From: Paulinella micropora
Taxonomy: Eukaryota > Cercozoa > Imbricatea > Euglyphida
NCBI GenBank assembly: GCA_009731375.1
Contig: BJOX01000046.1
Location: 308,113 to 372,112, forward strand
DNA: 64,000 nt
Reading direction: 5' to 3'
Below, in pieces: positions 50,797 through 61,824 of this stretch. The notes under the pieces are model-generated. The model was not told the DNA's origin and did no database searches. It worked only from the letters and a program-made list of their open reading frames with translations. The position numbers and the translations under genes are program-made. Numbering within the stretch: the stretch's first letter is position 1; each line of letters starts with the position of its first letter.

Positions 50797-53307
50797 CTAG
50801 GGCGGGGGCAGAAGCCTCTGAAGCTGCAACCGGGGTGGGGGTACTTCTTCAGCCTGCTGCAATATCCATTCCGCTTCAACTTCAAACAGCTTAAAACCAT
50901 CGGGAGTTTGGTCCCGACAGGCCTTGAGCCTGTCAGGGCCGTCTGACCCGTGGTCGGAGCAGATTACTTCGAAACCAAGGGCCGGTCCCTGACTAGAAAG
51001 CACAACTACATCAATCACATAAGGGCGAGACTTTGTCCAGTGGGCCGCTAATCTTTCATCAACGTTTGTGAGGCTCTGTTTCAGATTGTCATAATCCGGC
51101 AGCCGCACGGCGTGTAGCTTGCAGATTTAATCTGCTCCGACCACAGCCCACTACCCACCGGGTACTCGCCCAGCACACCTTTGTGATGGCTCGTAAATCC
51201 GTGCGAAGCTTGCAGTGTATCCCAGGACAGCTTTCCGTCCTGTGTCATTGGCGCAACCAGGGGCACAATCTGAGCTTAGCAGAATAATGTTTGTCACACT
51301 CCCACGCGTCGGTGAGCGGACGGGCTGGTGCAGGAAGGTTCCACCCCAGCACTTGTGCTAGCTCCCGCGCCTCCTTTGCGTCCACCGTGGGCGGCAACAG
51401 GCGTTCGTTTTTCTGCTCGACGCACCAGCGCAAATAGCCTGGATCGCGAACTAAGGCCAACCAGCCTCTACCTTCGTACTTGCCAAAACCAACAGTTGTC
51501 TGCACGTTTTTACGTACAACTTGCAGCAGCCTCCAAACGTCCCGTGCGCGTTTGAGCACGCGTTCATCAGGTGGAATCGATCGCTTCACCTCAGACACCA
51601 ATTTCTCTAGTTTGTCTAGCACCCCTGCAAACCCGCCTGAGCGTGCATCACAGGCTATTTGGAGCTGATTAGCTTCCTGAAATAGTTGCCTTACGCTCGC
51701 GGCCAGGTCTTGTCGTGTGGGTCTTTCCCCGTCGTTGGTGCCAGGTTGGCTAACATAGCAGGGTGGCCAGGGGTCTCCTGTGCCCGCAACGTCCTGGCCG
51801 GCCAGATACACCTGTCGCCCGACGTACCTGCTCCTCCATTCGTTCGCCTCTATCCACTCAGGCCGCTGCTGATATAGATAAAGGGGTGCGCCATCCGCGC
51901 CACCATAGGTGTTGGCTAATTGGCACTGACAACAGGTCCATGCATACCAAACGCCGCCATCCCAGCTACTGATGTCGCGTTTGCTACAAAACTCATCCTG
52001 TATGTGCATGGCCGCACATTGCAGCTTCAGCCACGCGCCCCGCGAATGTTCTGTGAGTGCCGCCACAGTTGTTCCCGCACCTGCGCTACTAGCCCAGCGG
52101 GCTGGTGACAAGCGCCCGTCACGGCAGTGCGGCTGGCCGGCCAGGACGTTCTCCAGGAACTCTGCGACGGATGGATCCCAGTTCGCCTTGCATGCCGTGC
52201 AGAACAAATCTAGCTTTTCACGGCAGTTCTGCAGAGCGGCGTGGGGCTTGTCGCTAAGCACAAGCGGGTTGCAATGTACGGCGTATTCGTTAGCAGCTAG
52301 CTCGCGCATAAAGCACGGCAATGTCGGTTCGCGCAACGGCGCGTATTCACGAATTCTGGCCTGCACACGTGCCCAGTCGCCGCCACACAACCGACAGCCT
52401 CGGAAAGAGCTCACCTGCTCAAATTGCTTGCAGCCGCAGACGGTGCAACGGGTTTCCAGCGTGTAGTCAGACGAAGAGGACCAGAGCTTGTATATATGGA
52501 GAAATTCTATGTACTTCCAATCCTTGCTAGCTCGGCAGCGCTCCAAGGACCATTCGTTCTCGCAGTGCTTGAGTGACGCCCCCAACTTTAGCAGTTCTGA
52601 CAAGAGTGGATTCCAGTTCTGCTGGCACACATGATAAAATAACGACACTGCACGAGGCCCATCCCCAAACGGGGGCAAAGTAACCCACTCCAGCGCAGGT
52701 GGGAAATTGGCAGCGCTAGCCCTCTGCCCCCGAGCCCGCTTCCAGCTTGCGTGGAGGTTTAGCAAGGCGCTGTATAAACTGACTCTGTTGCCCGCGCAGT
52801 ACTTGAAGGTGCATCCATTGAAGCTCTGCTGGCATTGCCAGCCTGAGTCTTCGCACAGACGGCACGCGCCTTTTATCCAAACATACTCTGCAGCGGCCTG
52901 CTCGTGCTTAATCTCTGAAAGTCAAAGTCTTGCCAGGAGCCCAGTTGGCAGCGCAACAAAGACCAGCCGGAGCAGCAGCGTAGCTTCTTTCTACTAATCG
53001 CAAAGTCGCTAATTTTACCTAGGCTATAGTCCAACTGTCTGAAGCAGATGAGACACCTGAAGAAGAGGCCCTCACCCGGACCCGGCGACGGGCCGATCAA
53101 AAGAAGTTCTGGTGCAAAGCGTCTAGGCATGATATTTGCGTTGGGTAGGGCATGGTTGCACAGGAACGCGGGTACGCTTACTCCTACTGCCGCTTGGGGC
53201 GGCAGTGTCATAAACAATGGATTTTCTTCAAACCTTCGCTTCTTGTTTTGGCACAGTGCTTCCGCTAAGATATTAGTATGTGCTATGGGCCGCTGCGCTA
53301 TTAACAA
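50797..53307 (-). CDS. Multi-zinc-ribbon protein with C-terminal PD-(D/E)XK-like nuclease
   Basis: Joined from four frames (shifts near 52920, 51255 and 51126). At least five Cys-rich units recur: FFRCLICFRQL; CRLCEDSGWQCQQSFNGC; LFYHVCQQNWNPLLSELLKL; RCTVCGCKQF with CRLCGGDWARV; LFCTACKANWDPSVAEFLEN. The pattern C-x2-C...W resembles tandem treble-clef or zinc-ribbon repeats that accompany REase-fold nucleases. The C-terminal part reads RPYVIDVVVLSSQGPALGFE and VICSDHGSD, a candidate catalytic D...E arrangement, ending at TAG 50797. Likely a DNA-recognising nuclease. The start (53307) overlaps the tandem repeats upstream and is uncertain. Confidence 0.55.
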
Positions 53308-54171
53308 AAGAAAGGAAAAATGGGTAGGACAGCCAAAAATGCACTTCCACTAAAAACCGCATAATCGCAACCGTGCAATCCACAGAGAACACATAGCAAA
53401 ACACGCATAAGTGTTCCCAGACGAGCTTGCTAAGACACCAAAACATGCCATACAGCTTCTCTAAATAACGTCCCTGGGATACAAAAGAAAGGAAAAATGG
53501 GTAGGACAGCCAAAAATGCACTTCCACTAAAAACCGCATAATCGCAACCGTGCAATCCACAGAGAGCACATAGCAAAACACACATAAGTGTTCCCGGACG
53601 AGCTTGCTAAGACACCAAAAATGCCATACAGCTTCTCTAAATAACGTCCCTGGAATACAAAAGAAAGGAAAAATAGGTAGGACAGCCAAAAATGCACTTC
53701 CACTAAAAACTGCATAATCGCAACCGTGCAATCCACAGAGAGCACATAGCAAAACACGCATAAGTCTTCCCGGACGAGCTTGCTAAGACACCAAAAAATG
53801 CCATACAGCTTCTCTAAAAAACGTCCCTGGGATACAAAAGAAAGGAAAAATGGGTAGGACAGCCAAAAATGCCCTTCCACTAAAAACCGCATAATCGCAA
53901 CCGTGCAATCCACTTTTTTCCGAAGGGAGGGGGGGGGGGAGGGGGGGATGCCGCCCCCCTTCCCTTCTCCAAGGGTTGCCCCNNNNNNNNNNNNNNNNNN
54001 NNNNNNNNNNNNNNNNNNNNNNNNNNNNNNNNNNNNNNNNNNNNGGGCCCCCCCCCCCCCCCCCCCGCTTCCTTCCCCTCGCTTCCCTCTCTCTTTTCCA
54101 TTCAAGTTATAAAGTCGATTTTCTTGCCGAGCTTCACCCCCAAAATTACAGAAAATCTCTTTTCGAGTCAA
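53273..54171 (-). CDS. Hydrophobic 59-residue tandem-repeat frame, doubtful gene
   Basis: The 177-bp DNA repeats are open on the minus strand. Each unit reads DCTVAIMRFLVEVHFWLSYP then FFLSFVSQGRYLEKLYG and CLSKLVREHLCVFCYVL, that is two membrane-like hydrophobic segments per unit. One unit is 176 bp, which breaks the frame into two (53273-53761 and 53527-54171). There is no independent sign of selection, and the frame runs into a poly-C gap. It may simply be a repeat without stops. Confidence 0.25.
53304..53913. repeat. 177-bp minisatellite, about 3.5 units
   Basis: AAAGGAAAAATGGGTAGGAC starts at 53311, 53488, 53664 (variant) and 53841, giving units of 177, 176 and 177 bp with a partial fourth unit to 53913. 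Units differ by few substitutions. An inverted piece of the same unit is at 54274-54309. Confidence 0.95.
53922..54066. repeat. G/C-run hairpin and gap
   Basis: GAAGGGAGGGGGG (53922 on) pairs with CCCCCCTTCCCTTC (53953-53966). Then a 62-N gap (53983-54044) and C17. It directly truncates the fourth 177-bp unit. Confidence 0.65.
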
Positions 54172-54273
54172 AAGCTCTTCTTTAAGGCAAGACGAGACAA
54201 AGGAGCGGCGCCATCTATCACCTCTTAATTTTTTTTGTTGTCAGAATTGAATGGATAAAAAAACTTTTTAGAG

Positions 54274-54309
54274 ATCCCAGGGACGTTATTTAGAGAAGCT
54301 GTATGGCAT
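54274..54309. repeat. Inverted 36-bp fragment of the 177-bp repeat
   Basis: ATCCCAGGGACGTTATTTAG to GTATGGCAT is the reverse complement of the end of the 177-bp unit. It overlaps the start of the ORF at 54303. Confidence 0.9.
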
Positions 54310-54881
54310 ATTTTCGTGTCTTAGCAAGCTCGTGTTGCAGCGTCCCATACCTGCCAACCACTATGGTTTTGCATGTACTAGGCGTGAATCGGAGATCTGG
54401 CCAGAAAAGGAAACGTAAGGAAATTGTCTCACTGGATTCCGAAACAAAAGATGATGCTGAGCCTGTCCGTAAACGCTTGGCTGTGAAGCCAACATGCAAT
54501 ACGCATACCAGCTCCTTCGAAGGCCAACACGCTGTAGCCAAGCGAACTGGCAAAGCGCTTGATGTAAATGGAGATTTACGCTCTCTGCCTGGAGAGGAGG
54601 CAGATAGCAACAGCGAACCACCGCTTCTTCGAGTTACTCCTCCGAGCCCACTCCCAACTCTGTTTTTGAGGGGCTGTCGGGGCTCATGGAGATACGTCCT
54701 TAGCAGAAAATCTTTTTCTATGATAATTCACGCTCAACAGAAACACACATTTTTATGTGAAATGTTGGAGGGTATCTTGCTTCCTCAACCCCGAGGAAGA
54801 TTGATAAGCCAAAAGTCATGCATCCCTCCTCCTCTCGCAATCACCTCCTACACACCCCGACCCAAGCCTGTGTCCTTATGA
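54303..54881 (+). CDS. Unknown basic protein, weak ORF
   Basis: 192 codons. The central part has a nuclear-localisation-like RRSGQKRKRKE and a hydrophilic Ser/Glu-rich stretch. The C-terminus is Pro-rich (PPPLAITSYTPRPKPVSL). The first codons derive from the inverted repeat, so translation may begin at the internal ATG near 54363. No family. Composition is only weakly protein-like. Confidence 0.3.
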   Translation: MAYFRVLASSCCSVPYLPTTMVLHVLGVNRRSGQKRKRKEIVSLDSETKDDAEPVRKRLAVKPTCNTHTSSFEGQHAVAKRTGKALDVNGDLRSLPGEEADSNSEPPLLRVTPPSPLPTLFLRGCRGSWRYVLSRKSFSMIIHAQQKHTFLCEMLEGILLPQPRGRLISQKSCIPPPLAITSYTPRPKPVSL

Positions 54882-56744
54882 ACTATCTCTCTCTGTATGT
54901 GCATGAATGTTTTTGCGTGGATATGTACGTAGGTCTGTTATCAACCTGCATAGCCTGTAGGTGGTTAATTGTCCTCGCTCCGTCCTTGACTTAGCTCTCC
55001 TACTCGAAAGTGTCAGCATGGCGACAAAATCGAGTCTCCAGTTTGTGATTGTTTATGCAACGACAGAGATCCGCTAGTCTCTGCCGTAGATGCTCAGCAC
55101 AACTTGAATTATTTCTTAGTATTTGTTAAAGTTCGCACCGAGCTTACTAGAGGTCCAAGCAGGCGTGTCAGATGGCGTTTTGCGCGCATTCTGTTTTGCG
55201 TCCGACCAGTTTCCTATTGCTTGCCTGGTTTCCGCCTCCTCTGTCTGCATTGAAAGTGAAATGCGCAGCGGCAGGGCGTACACGTGCTGCATGCGCCAGG
55301 CAGTGGTTTCCGAAGCCAGCTAGGCCTGCGTCATGGGCCAGCAGCCATTGCCCACGAAGTTTCTGGCGCGCACGTCGCTGTAGGCGTCAGGCTCGGCCGA
55401 GGCGGCTGCATCGGGGTGCACGCACCGGACGCGGCCAGGTCATTCAGCATCAAGCCACAGCCTTGCCAGCGTCCTTTGTACTGACTGCTTGGCGGCACCG
55501 TCTTAGAGCCCAGCCAGCCCAGCGGCAGGAAACGCACTCGCTGCAGCGCAAAGGCAAGCGACTGCTGAACACTTCGCACAAGACATCGTGGTGTAGCGGG
55601 TCGCCTGGCACCGAATTGCAGCTGCTCCCTCTACAGGCTGGGCGCGACAATATGTGTTTGTAGATTGCAGCCTTGTTTGCGTCTCCTCGTCGGGCACCTG
55701 AGCTGCTCGGCTGACAATCGCACCTGGCTGGCGCTGCCAACCGAAAAGTATGGGGTCACGGCGGCGGAGTCCGCTGACAGCTACTTCGGGCATTCCGCGA
55801 TGGTGTTAACATCCGGCGGGCTCCATCGCCACGTGCTTGCACCGCTGGGTCCATTCAAGTTGCATCGAAGCGGTGGAGACATGTTAAAGGAGGGTAGATT
55901 GCCGCATACGTTTTGAATTGTGCGACTCTATATGTGCGGCTGATCAATCGTCCAAGCAAATCGGCGCAACAATTTCTTTCTGCCTCCAAAGCAAATCAAG
56001 TTTAGGAACCTTTCCGTTCTTACATTTTATTTGCTTCGCAGTGCCGATGCTGTTGGCAGCGATAATATTATCACGCAGCAGAGTCTGTTGTGCATAAACG
56101 AGCGAACAGCAGTTTCGAACATGAACTCTCCCTCCTTTATGATTTTCCCGCACATTCTACTTAGTGAAGACAGGCCTAGCTATCCGTACTACTGGGGATC
56201 AGTACCTTCGTACATGCACAGCTGAATTTGCAACCACCCCTCCCCCCTTCTCCCCTCCCCCCCCTCCCCCTCCGACTTGCACCTCCTCCATCCATTTCTT
56301 CACTGGTGCCTTTTGGCGTCACCACGTCGTTTGCCAACCAAGCATATCGCGTCGCGCCGTTCACATGCCTTCCTAAGTGCACGTTCATTCGAATCAAAAA
56401 TTGAATATCAATACTAGAAATCATTTCAACTAGAATTTTTTTTGTAAATATTAATACATTCCAACGGACCAGATCCTACACGATTTCGAAATTATAAATG
56501 AATTTTTCTCATTCATCACCCACCTGCGATCAGTTTTTCCCACTACTTTTTTAATAAATACGATTTTCCGGNNNNNNNNNNGATCAGTTTTTCCCACTAC
56601 TTTTGTAATAAATACGATTTTCCGGAAATTCCAAAAAATAATATACCGGACCGGCCGACACCGATTTGGGGGGGGGGGGACCCGGGGATTTTCAGACTTT
56701 TTTTTCATCTCGTAGATCACAGAAAAGAGCGGAGGGAGCTAGAC
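54882..56744. other. No supported gene; duplicated flanks at a 10-N gap
   Basis: Short conflicting ORFs on both strands. GATCAGTTTTTCCCACTACT to GATTTTCCGG (44 bp) occurs at 56528-56571 and again at 56582-56625, directly either side of 10 N, so the gap is likely an unmerged contig overlap. G11 at about 56667. Confidence 0.6.
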
Positions 56745-58500
56745 ATGTCCCAGCCGGCGCCTGTGGAATTCGAACCTACTACACAGACTGGCAACCCAGG
56801 CCTGCTGCTCGTTGAGAGCGATGTACTTGACAGCCCCAGCAAGCACTCGTGCGGCCAGCCCGCGCTGGCGGGCGGGGTTGAAGCTGCGAAGGGCAGCCCT
56901 GCCCTTGAAAGCTGGTGTAGCAATAGTGAGGTTAGAACGTTTCTACGCAATGAGCGCAACCATACCAGCGACGTTTCCTTCGTTGTTAGGAGCAGGCCAG
57001 GACTTGGTCCGGGCAAATTCTACATTCAATACAACGGGTCTCGTCGCCATCGGATTCCCTGCCCTTCCTACGATGGCGTCTTTCACAATTCCAAAAAACG
57101 CTTTTGTCACCGCGCTTCCTAATACCCGCAGCCTGTCTGTCTGCTGCAATGATCGCGAATGCTCCCGAAAGGGAGCGGTGTGTTTTAAGTTTGCGCAAAA
57201 CAACACACGGGCAAAAGAAGGAAAACAAGGCAGCAAGAAAGCGCGGCCGAGAAAGCAGAGGGCGGCGAGTCTGACGAGAAGTATGAGGAAAGAATTGAAC
57301 ATTGGCTGCAACAGCTGGGGGACACGCACCTACGAGGCGGTAAAGGCGAGGGTGAACAACAGCCGCCTTCTATCAAGATGGAAGAAGCCATTGAGCAGAA
57401 GAAAGAAGCCATGGAAGACGCCATCGAGTGCTTTTGTAGCTACTGGAATGAAGCGTCTGAAAATTGCCGCAAATTCGAACCACTCAATGCGGCGGAGGCC
57501 GGGATGTCCCGCGAGAGCCTGTTCAAGAAAAGATACAGAGTGGCGCGCCACACACTAATGAAGCGCCTGACACTCTTTTTTAACACCTACCTATGTGAAG
57601 TAAAGGCAGGGCACAGGCGCATGTACGCTGTGCTTCATGTACTAGAAAGCGGAGACAAACGATGGTTGCTAGAAGAAGTCAACTCCATCGAGGCTCGGGG
57701 CCGCAGCTGCCAAATAGAAGTGCCGCCGCATGCCATGTCTTGGCGGGTCTCGCGCCCAAAAGGCGTACGGAGCAACGTAATGCGTGAATGGATCCAGAAC
57801 CCGAGCCACCGCGTGCAGAATGAATCAGACTACCTCCGCACATCTCAGATTGCAACGATAACGACAAAAGGAAAGGGTGTTTTTGCAGAACTAACCCAGA
57901 ACCTGGGCGTAACCAGCGTTAGTTCTACGTCTATCGTGACAAGGGACTGGGTTGGATCTGCAAAACGAGTGCAGACTCAGCTAGAGTCTTCGCAAATGGC
58001 ATCCTGAGCACCTGCCAGTGAAGCTTCAGCCTTCTGCCCACAGTGGGGGCTGCAAGAAGAGGCCCGACAGGAGCCGGTCGCTCCTCCCCGCAAGAAACCC
58101 AGAACCCCTGACGAACTTATGGTGCTGGAGGACGAAATTAGTCTGACGCAAGGTAAGGGAGCGGGCGATGGCCGACATGCGGGGACTCTACCCAGCGCAC
58201 CGGGGGGCGAGCCCCCGCGCCCCCTCCCCGCCCCCCGCTTTCCAGCCCGCGACAGCGGGCTGGTGGGAAGCGCAAGCTTGCCTTTCACATCGACCACATC
58301 CTGCCCCGCCGCTTCGGATGCTTTGATCACCCGCGCAATTACGCCATTATGCCGTTAATCTTTAATCAGAAGTTTGGCTCGTGGTTTTTGCCTGCCAAGG
58401 CTCGCTACAGAGATGCTCCAATTTACTGAGTACATTAGAAGAAAAGGGCTAGAAACGTTGGATCTGAGTGACCTGCCAATAATAAGCTATGGATGCTAGT
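56745..58500 (+). CDS. HNH endonuclease-like protein
   Basis: From ATG 56745 (MSQPAPVEFEPTTQ). The middle part is helical and acidic (ESDEKYEERIEHWLQQLGD, MEEAIEQKKEAMEDAIECFC), then SYWNEASENCRKFEPLN and a mixed region to EFE-like PDELMVLEDEISLTQ. The C-terminal HNH signature is FHIDHILPRRFGCF (His, Asp, His) with NYAIMPLIFNQKFG (Asn, then Asn and Lys), as in HNH/Endo VII-type beta-beta-alpha-metal nucleases. It ends LDLSDLPIISYGC, TAG 58498. About five frame changes occur. One surrounds a GC-rich palindromic insertion (58153-58260) between ISLTQ and the HNH motif. The role would be DNA cleavage; homing or host-takeover use is speculative. Confidence 0.6.
58153..58260. repeat. GC-rich palindromic insertion within the HNH gene
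   Basis: About 108 bp, beginning GGTAAGGGAGCGGG and ending with the hairpin GCCCGC-GACA-GCGGGC (58245-58260) and TGGTGGGAAG. It contains CCGGGGGGCGAGCCCCCG. Reading is sensible on either side if it is skipped. An intron (GTAAGG to TTTCCAG) was considered, but the phases do not fit cleanly. Confidence 0.5.
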
Positions 58501-58754
58501 TTGTTATATATTAATGTGTGTGTATCTGGCCAAGAAAAGGAGCTTCCCTTCTTTTGTCATTAAAATCTCAATTTTTGTTGACCTGCAATCTATGCCGCTG
58601 ACGAGACCAATCGCAGCAGCCCCGCCCCGTTTAGAGCGCACGAGGCCTCTGCCCGCCCCTTTGTGCGGAGCATGCTCCCGTGCGGGCGGGGCGTCTTCCT
58701 CGTGCTACGGTGCGCACAGCTCTGGCGCCACCATCCTGCTGCCGTGGGCTGGAA

Positions 58755-58885
58755 NNNNNNNNNNNNNNNNNNNNNNNNNNNNNNNNNNNNNNNNNNNNNN
58801 NNNNNNNNNNNNNNNNNNNNNNNNNNNNNNNNNNNNNNNNNNNNNNNNNNNNNNNNNNNAAAAAAAAAAAAAAAAAAAAAAAAAA
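58755..58885. other. Assembly gap followed by poly-A
   Basis: 105 N (58755-58859), then A27, immediately 5' of the F-box-like gene whose start is therefore missing. Confidence 0.95.
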
Positions 58886-60181
58886 AGACTGTATAATTTA
58901 TCAGCTGGCGCTGAGCCTTGGGTGCAGGGACATGCTGGCGCTGAGCCGGACCTGCCGCGCTTGGCATCGCAGGGCAAAGGGGCGCGTGTCGCTGCTGCTG
59001 TGCCTGCACGCGGCCCTGGACCCCGAGACCACGCGCAAACCTCTGCCCGCGCAGGCCTTCTCGCAGGCCCAACCCGACGTTTCTCTGACTCTGCGCTACA
59101 TCAGCTGCATCCTGCCGGACGCCAACGTGCGCCTGCTACAGAGCGTCCTGTCGTGCTTTACTAGAGTCCGACAACTGACTGTGAGCGGGCACCCACGCGC
59201 TGTGGCCAGGCTGCTCGCGGCCTGGGCCTCTGCGCACAGCAAAACAAATGTCTGCCTGTACCGCCTGGATTTGACAATTTCGCGGCCTCCCGCGGGGGCC
59301 CCCGCTGGTTCCTGGAGCGGGGTGGTTCTGCCGGAACTTGTGGCGCTGGCGCCCGGGCTCCGCGCGCTTAGGTTGACCAACGTGGACCTGGGGGAGGCGG
59401 GCATGGGCGGCCTGGGCTGCCGCGCGCTGCAAACGTTAGAGCTGCACGGGTGCGCTAAGGCGCGCATGTTCGGCCCGGCTTTCCAGCAGCTGGCCCCGCA
59501 CCTCCGGCGCATCAGCGTGTCAGACCCTGCTCGCAACTGCAAGAGCCAGACGACGTGATGGTCTGGCCGGGCCCGGCACGGTGGCCCCGCCTAAAAAGGG
59601 TCGAGCTGGGCTGCGCGGTAGGCCTGCTGCAACTGCTGCGCCGGGCCTCGGCAGGCAGTTGGGGGTTGAAGTGGGCCCCGGAGCTAACTCCCCAGCTAAG
59701 AGCGTACAAGCTCAGGGTGTCGGCGTGCCAGTCGATGCTGATAGGCGAGCCGGGCGCAGAGCTTCTGCCGGGGTTGGCGCGGGGCTCGCTGCAACAATTG
59801 GCAGCGCTGCTGCTGCCGGGCGGATTCCGCCCGGCCTGGCTGGACCTGGAACTGCTGAACCTCGGTTCGCGGCACGCGGCTTTGTTGGACGACCTGTCGG
59901 CGCTCGAAATCTTAAGGCCCGCAGTGCTGTCGGTGGTGGACCGCGGCTCCGGCGCCGCGCCCGCCCTGGCCCGTGCGTTCTTGGAGGCGGAACAAGTGAT
60001 GCGCTACAGTGACCTACAAGGGACCCCAACGCGGGGTGTTCGATTTCAGCAGAAGGCAAGCACAAGGCTGTTGTCTTACCCGGACGCGAATGGGAAGGGT
60101 GACTGGAATGACAGGAGAGCGCGTTTGGCTGTAATTAACCTCATGCTAGGTGGTTCAATTCAAGTAACCCCATCTGCATAA
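58886..60181 (+). CDS. F-box/leucine-rich-repeat-like protein, 5' end in gap
   Basis: YQLALSLGCRDMLALSRTCR followed by AWHRR is the F-box helix pattern (L...L..RD...L...CR.W). The C-terminal part has LRR-like units: LVALAPGLRALRLTNVDLG, CRALQTLELHGCAKARMF, HLRRISVSD and, after a shift near 59545, WPRLKRVELGCAVGLLQLLR. F-box proteins recruit substrates to SCF ubiquitin ligases through Skp1. From about 60010 the composition changes to host-like AT-richer DNA (GVRFQQKASTRLLSYPDANG), so the true C-terminus may have been replaced. The stop is TAA 60179. Confidence 0.55.
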
Positions 60182-61824
60182 AGCCTCGGAGGACTATAAC
60201 AGTAGAGCTGCCCAAGCACAGAGTGCCGCGCACTGGCAGCAAAGCCCGCAGGGCAAAGTTGCTGGATAAGCAACCGGGGATAGAGGCGGAGGACGTGGGA
60301 ACGCTACCACCGCCGGAGGCGAAAGTGCCAGAGGGAAAGATGCACATGGAGGCGCCACTGGCCACCTGAGGCTCTGAATCAACATATGAGGCAGAGATTT
60401 ACGCGATGGATGCGGCACTGCACTGTCACGGTCAAGAGAAGATCGCGAAATTGCTTAGGAGTCAACGGGCTCCCGAATTGCAGATGGCAAGCCGGCAGTG
60501 GCCAAGGATCTGTCTCCTAGTCGGTGAACGTGACGGTGCAATGGTGGGGCAAGCCACCTGTGATCTACAACTCCAGGACTCATCATGTGATAACAAGGAG
60601 CCGGGGCAATTGAGCTGGCCAACACATATTGTATGCACCAATATTGATCTATAAACAGACTCGAAGCTGAATCATAATAATATGATATTGACTTACGCTA
60701 CAGCTATATCATTAATGACATGATCCTGGCGGGAAAAGCGGTGTTGGAAAAGATTGCGTCTCCTCCGCCAACACGAAGCAGCGGCCGCCGGCAACGGGGG
60801 CGGAAGTATTCCCGCAAGCTTTCAAGTGGATGCAGGGGACTCTAGTCGCGCCGTCGCAGTAGTGCGCACCAATGCACTGTGGAACAAAAACACTTTTCAA
60901 CTTGTGATTATTTGACTAGGAGATTCAAGTCACGTCACCTAGTATCATAGCCTGAGTAATACCATCAAGGGGGAGCTCAGTTAGGAAGTTATATAATATA
61001 ATTAGGTGATGGGATTGATATATTTATTAAACAGCTATATACGGTAGTTATTTAGAGAGTTTGTTACAGACTGCCACTGAGTCATAGGACTGATTACTGG
61101 TCTGGGGTGGCATTGGCGGTGCCAATGCCAATTTACCCTGTGTGGTTAGCTCTCTGTTTCGAAGTGATGACTTAGGAGTCTAAACAACGTTTTGGCGGGA
61201 TTCAGTTCTCTGTTAAAGGGTTCTGTATTAAAGTCACAGTAACGTTTGAAGCTGGTAACCAGGTAAGTGAGTTGACCAGGGACGCCTGCCAGTGGGAGAC
61301 GAATAAACCGGCGGAGAGCATCTCAGTGCAGTCTACATCTCAAGCAAAAAAATGGAGAAGACTCTCATGATTTGGGACGGTCGATACCATCAACACTTTC
61401 AGTAGTACAATACTGTAACGAATGACATAAACCACATGTCTACTGTCACTGAATACGATGGAACCGACATCAATCACTGATGAAACCGACAACAGGAGAC
61501 ATTGCCTCGTACTCGTTCACAAGTCATCAATCACTCCTAGCAAGGAGGGGGAGCGGGAACGCGACAGCATTGATTGCCTCGGTCCTTTAATCCCTTATAT
61601 CACATAATTTCTCAACAAATGCAATCACTCACTAATAAGAGTGTCTGACTGGGTGACAAGCAACGGCAGCCGGAGCGATCGGACTTACTTAGTATACTTA
61701 CCATTCTCATCCCTACGAGTGGCGGCGGCAAGAATTCGCATAAATGTGAGTACAAAGTTATTTCTTATTTTTGTATTAACAATTAAACAGCATGCTCAGC
61801 TTATCATCATCATCATCACAGCTG
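60182..61824. other. AT-rich region, no supported gene
   Basis: An open stretch near 60182-60370 reads PRRTITVELPKHRVPRTGSK and KLLDKQPGIEAEDVG and might be an old retroelement fragment. The rest (60660-61800) is AT-rich, non-coding and resembles LTR or intergenic DNA. A CAT triplet run is at 61804-61817. Confidence 0.4.

Noticed and set aside
53304-53913. CRISPR-like array
   Set aside because: The 177-bp units are directly adjacent without unique spacers; this is a minisatellite.
54882-55960. Conflicting ORFs of 60-160 codons on both strands
   Set aside because: No motif, no consistent frame and no start or splice context. They may be parts of an old repeat.
58153-58244. Intron GTAAGG...TTTCCAG in the HNH gene
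   Set aside because: The borders look canonical, but splicing does not restore the HNH frame without a further one-base shift. It is kept as an unexplained GC-rich insertion.
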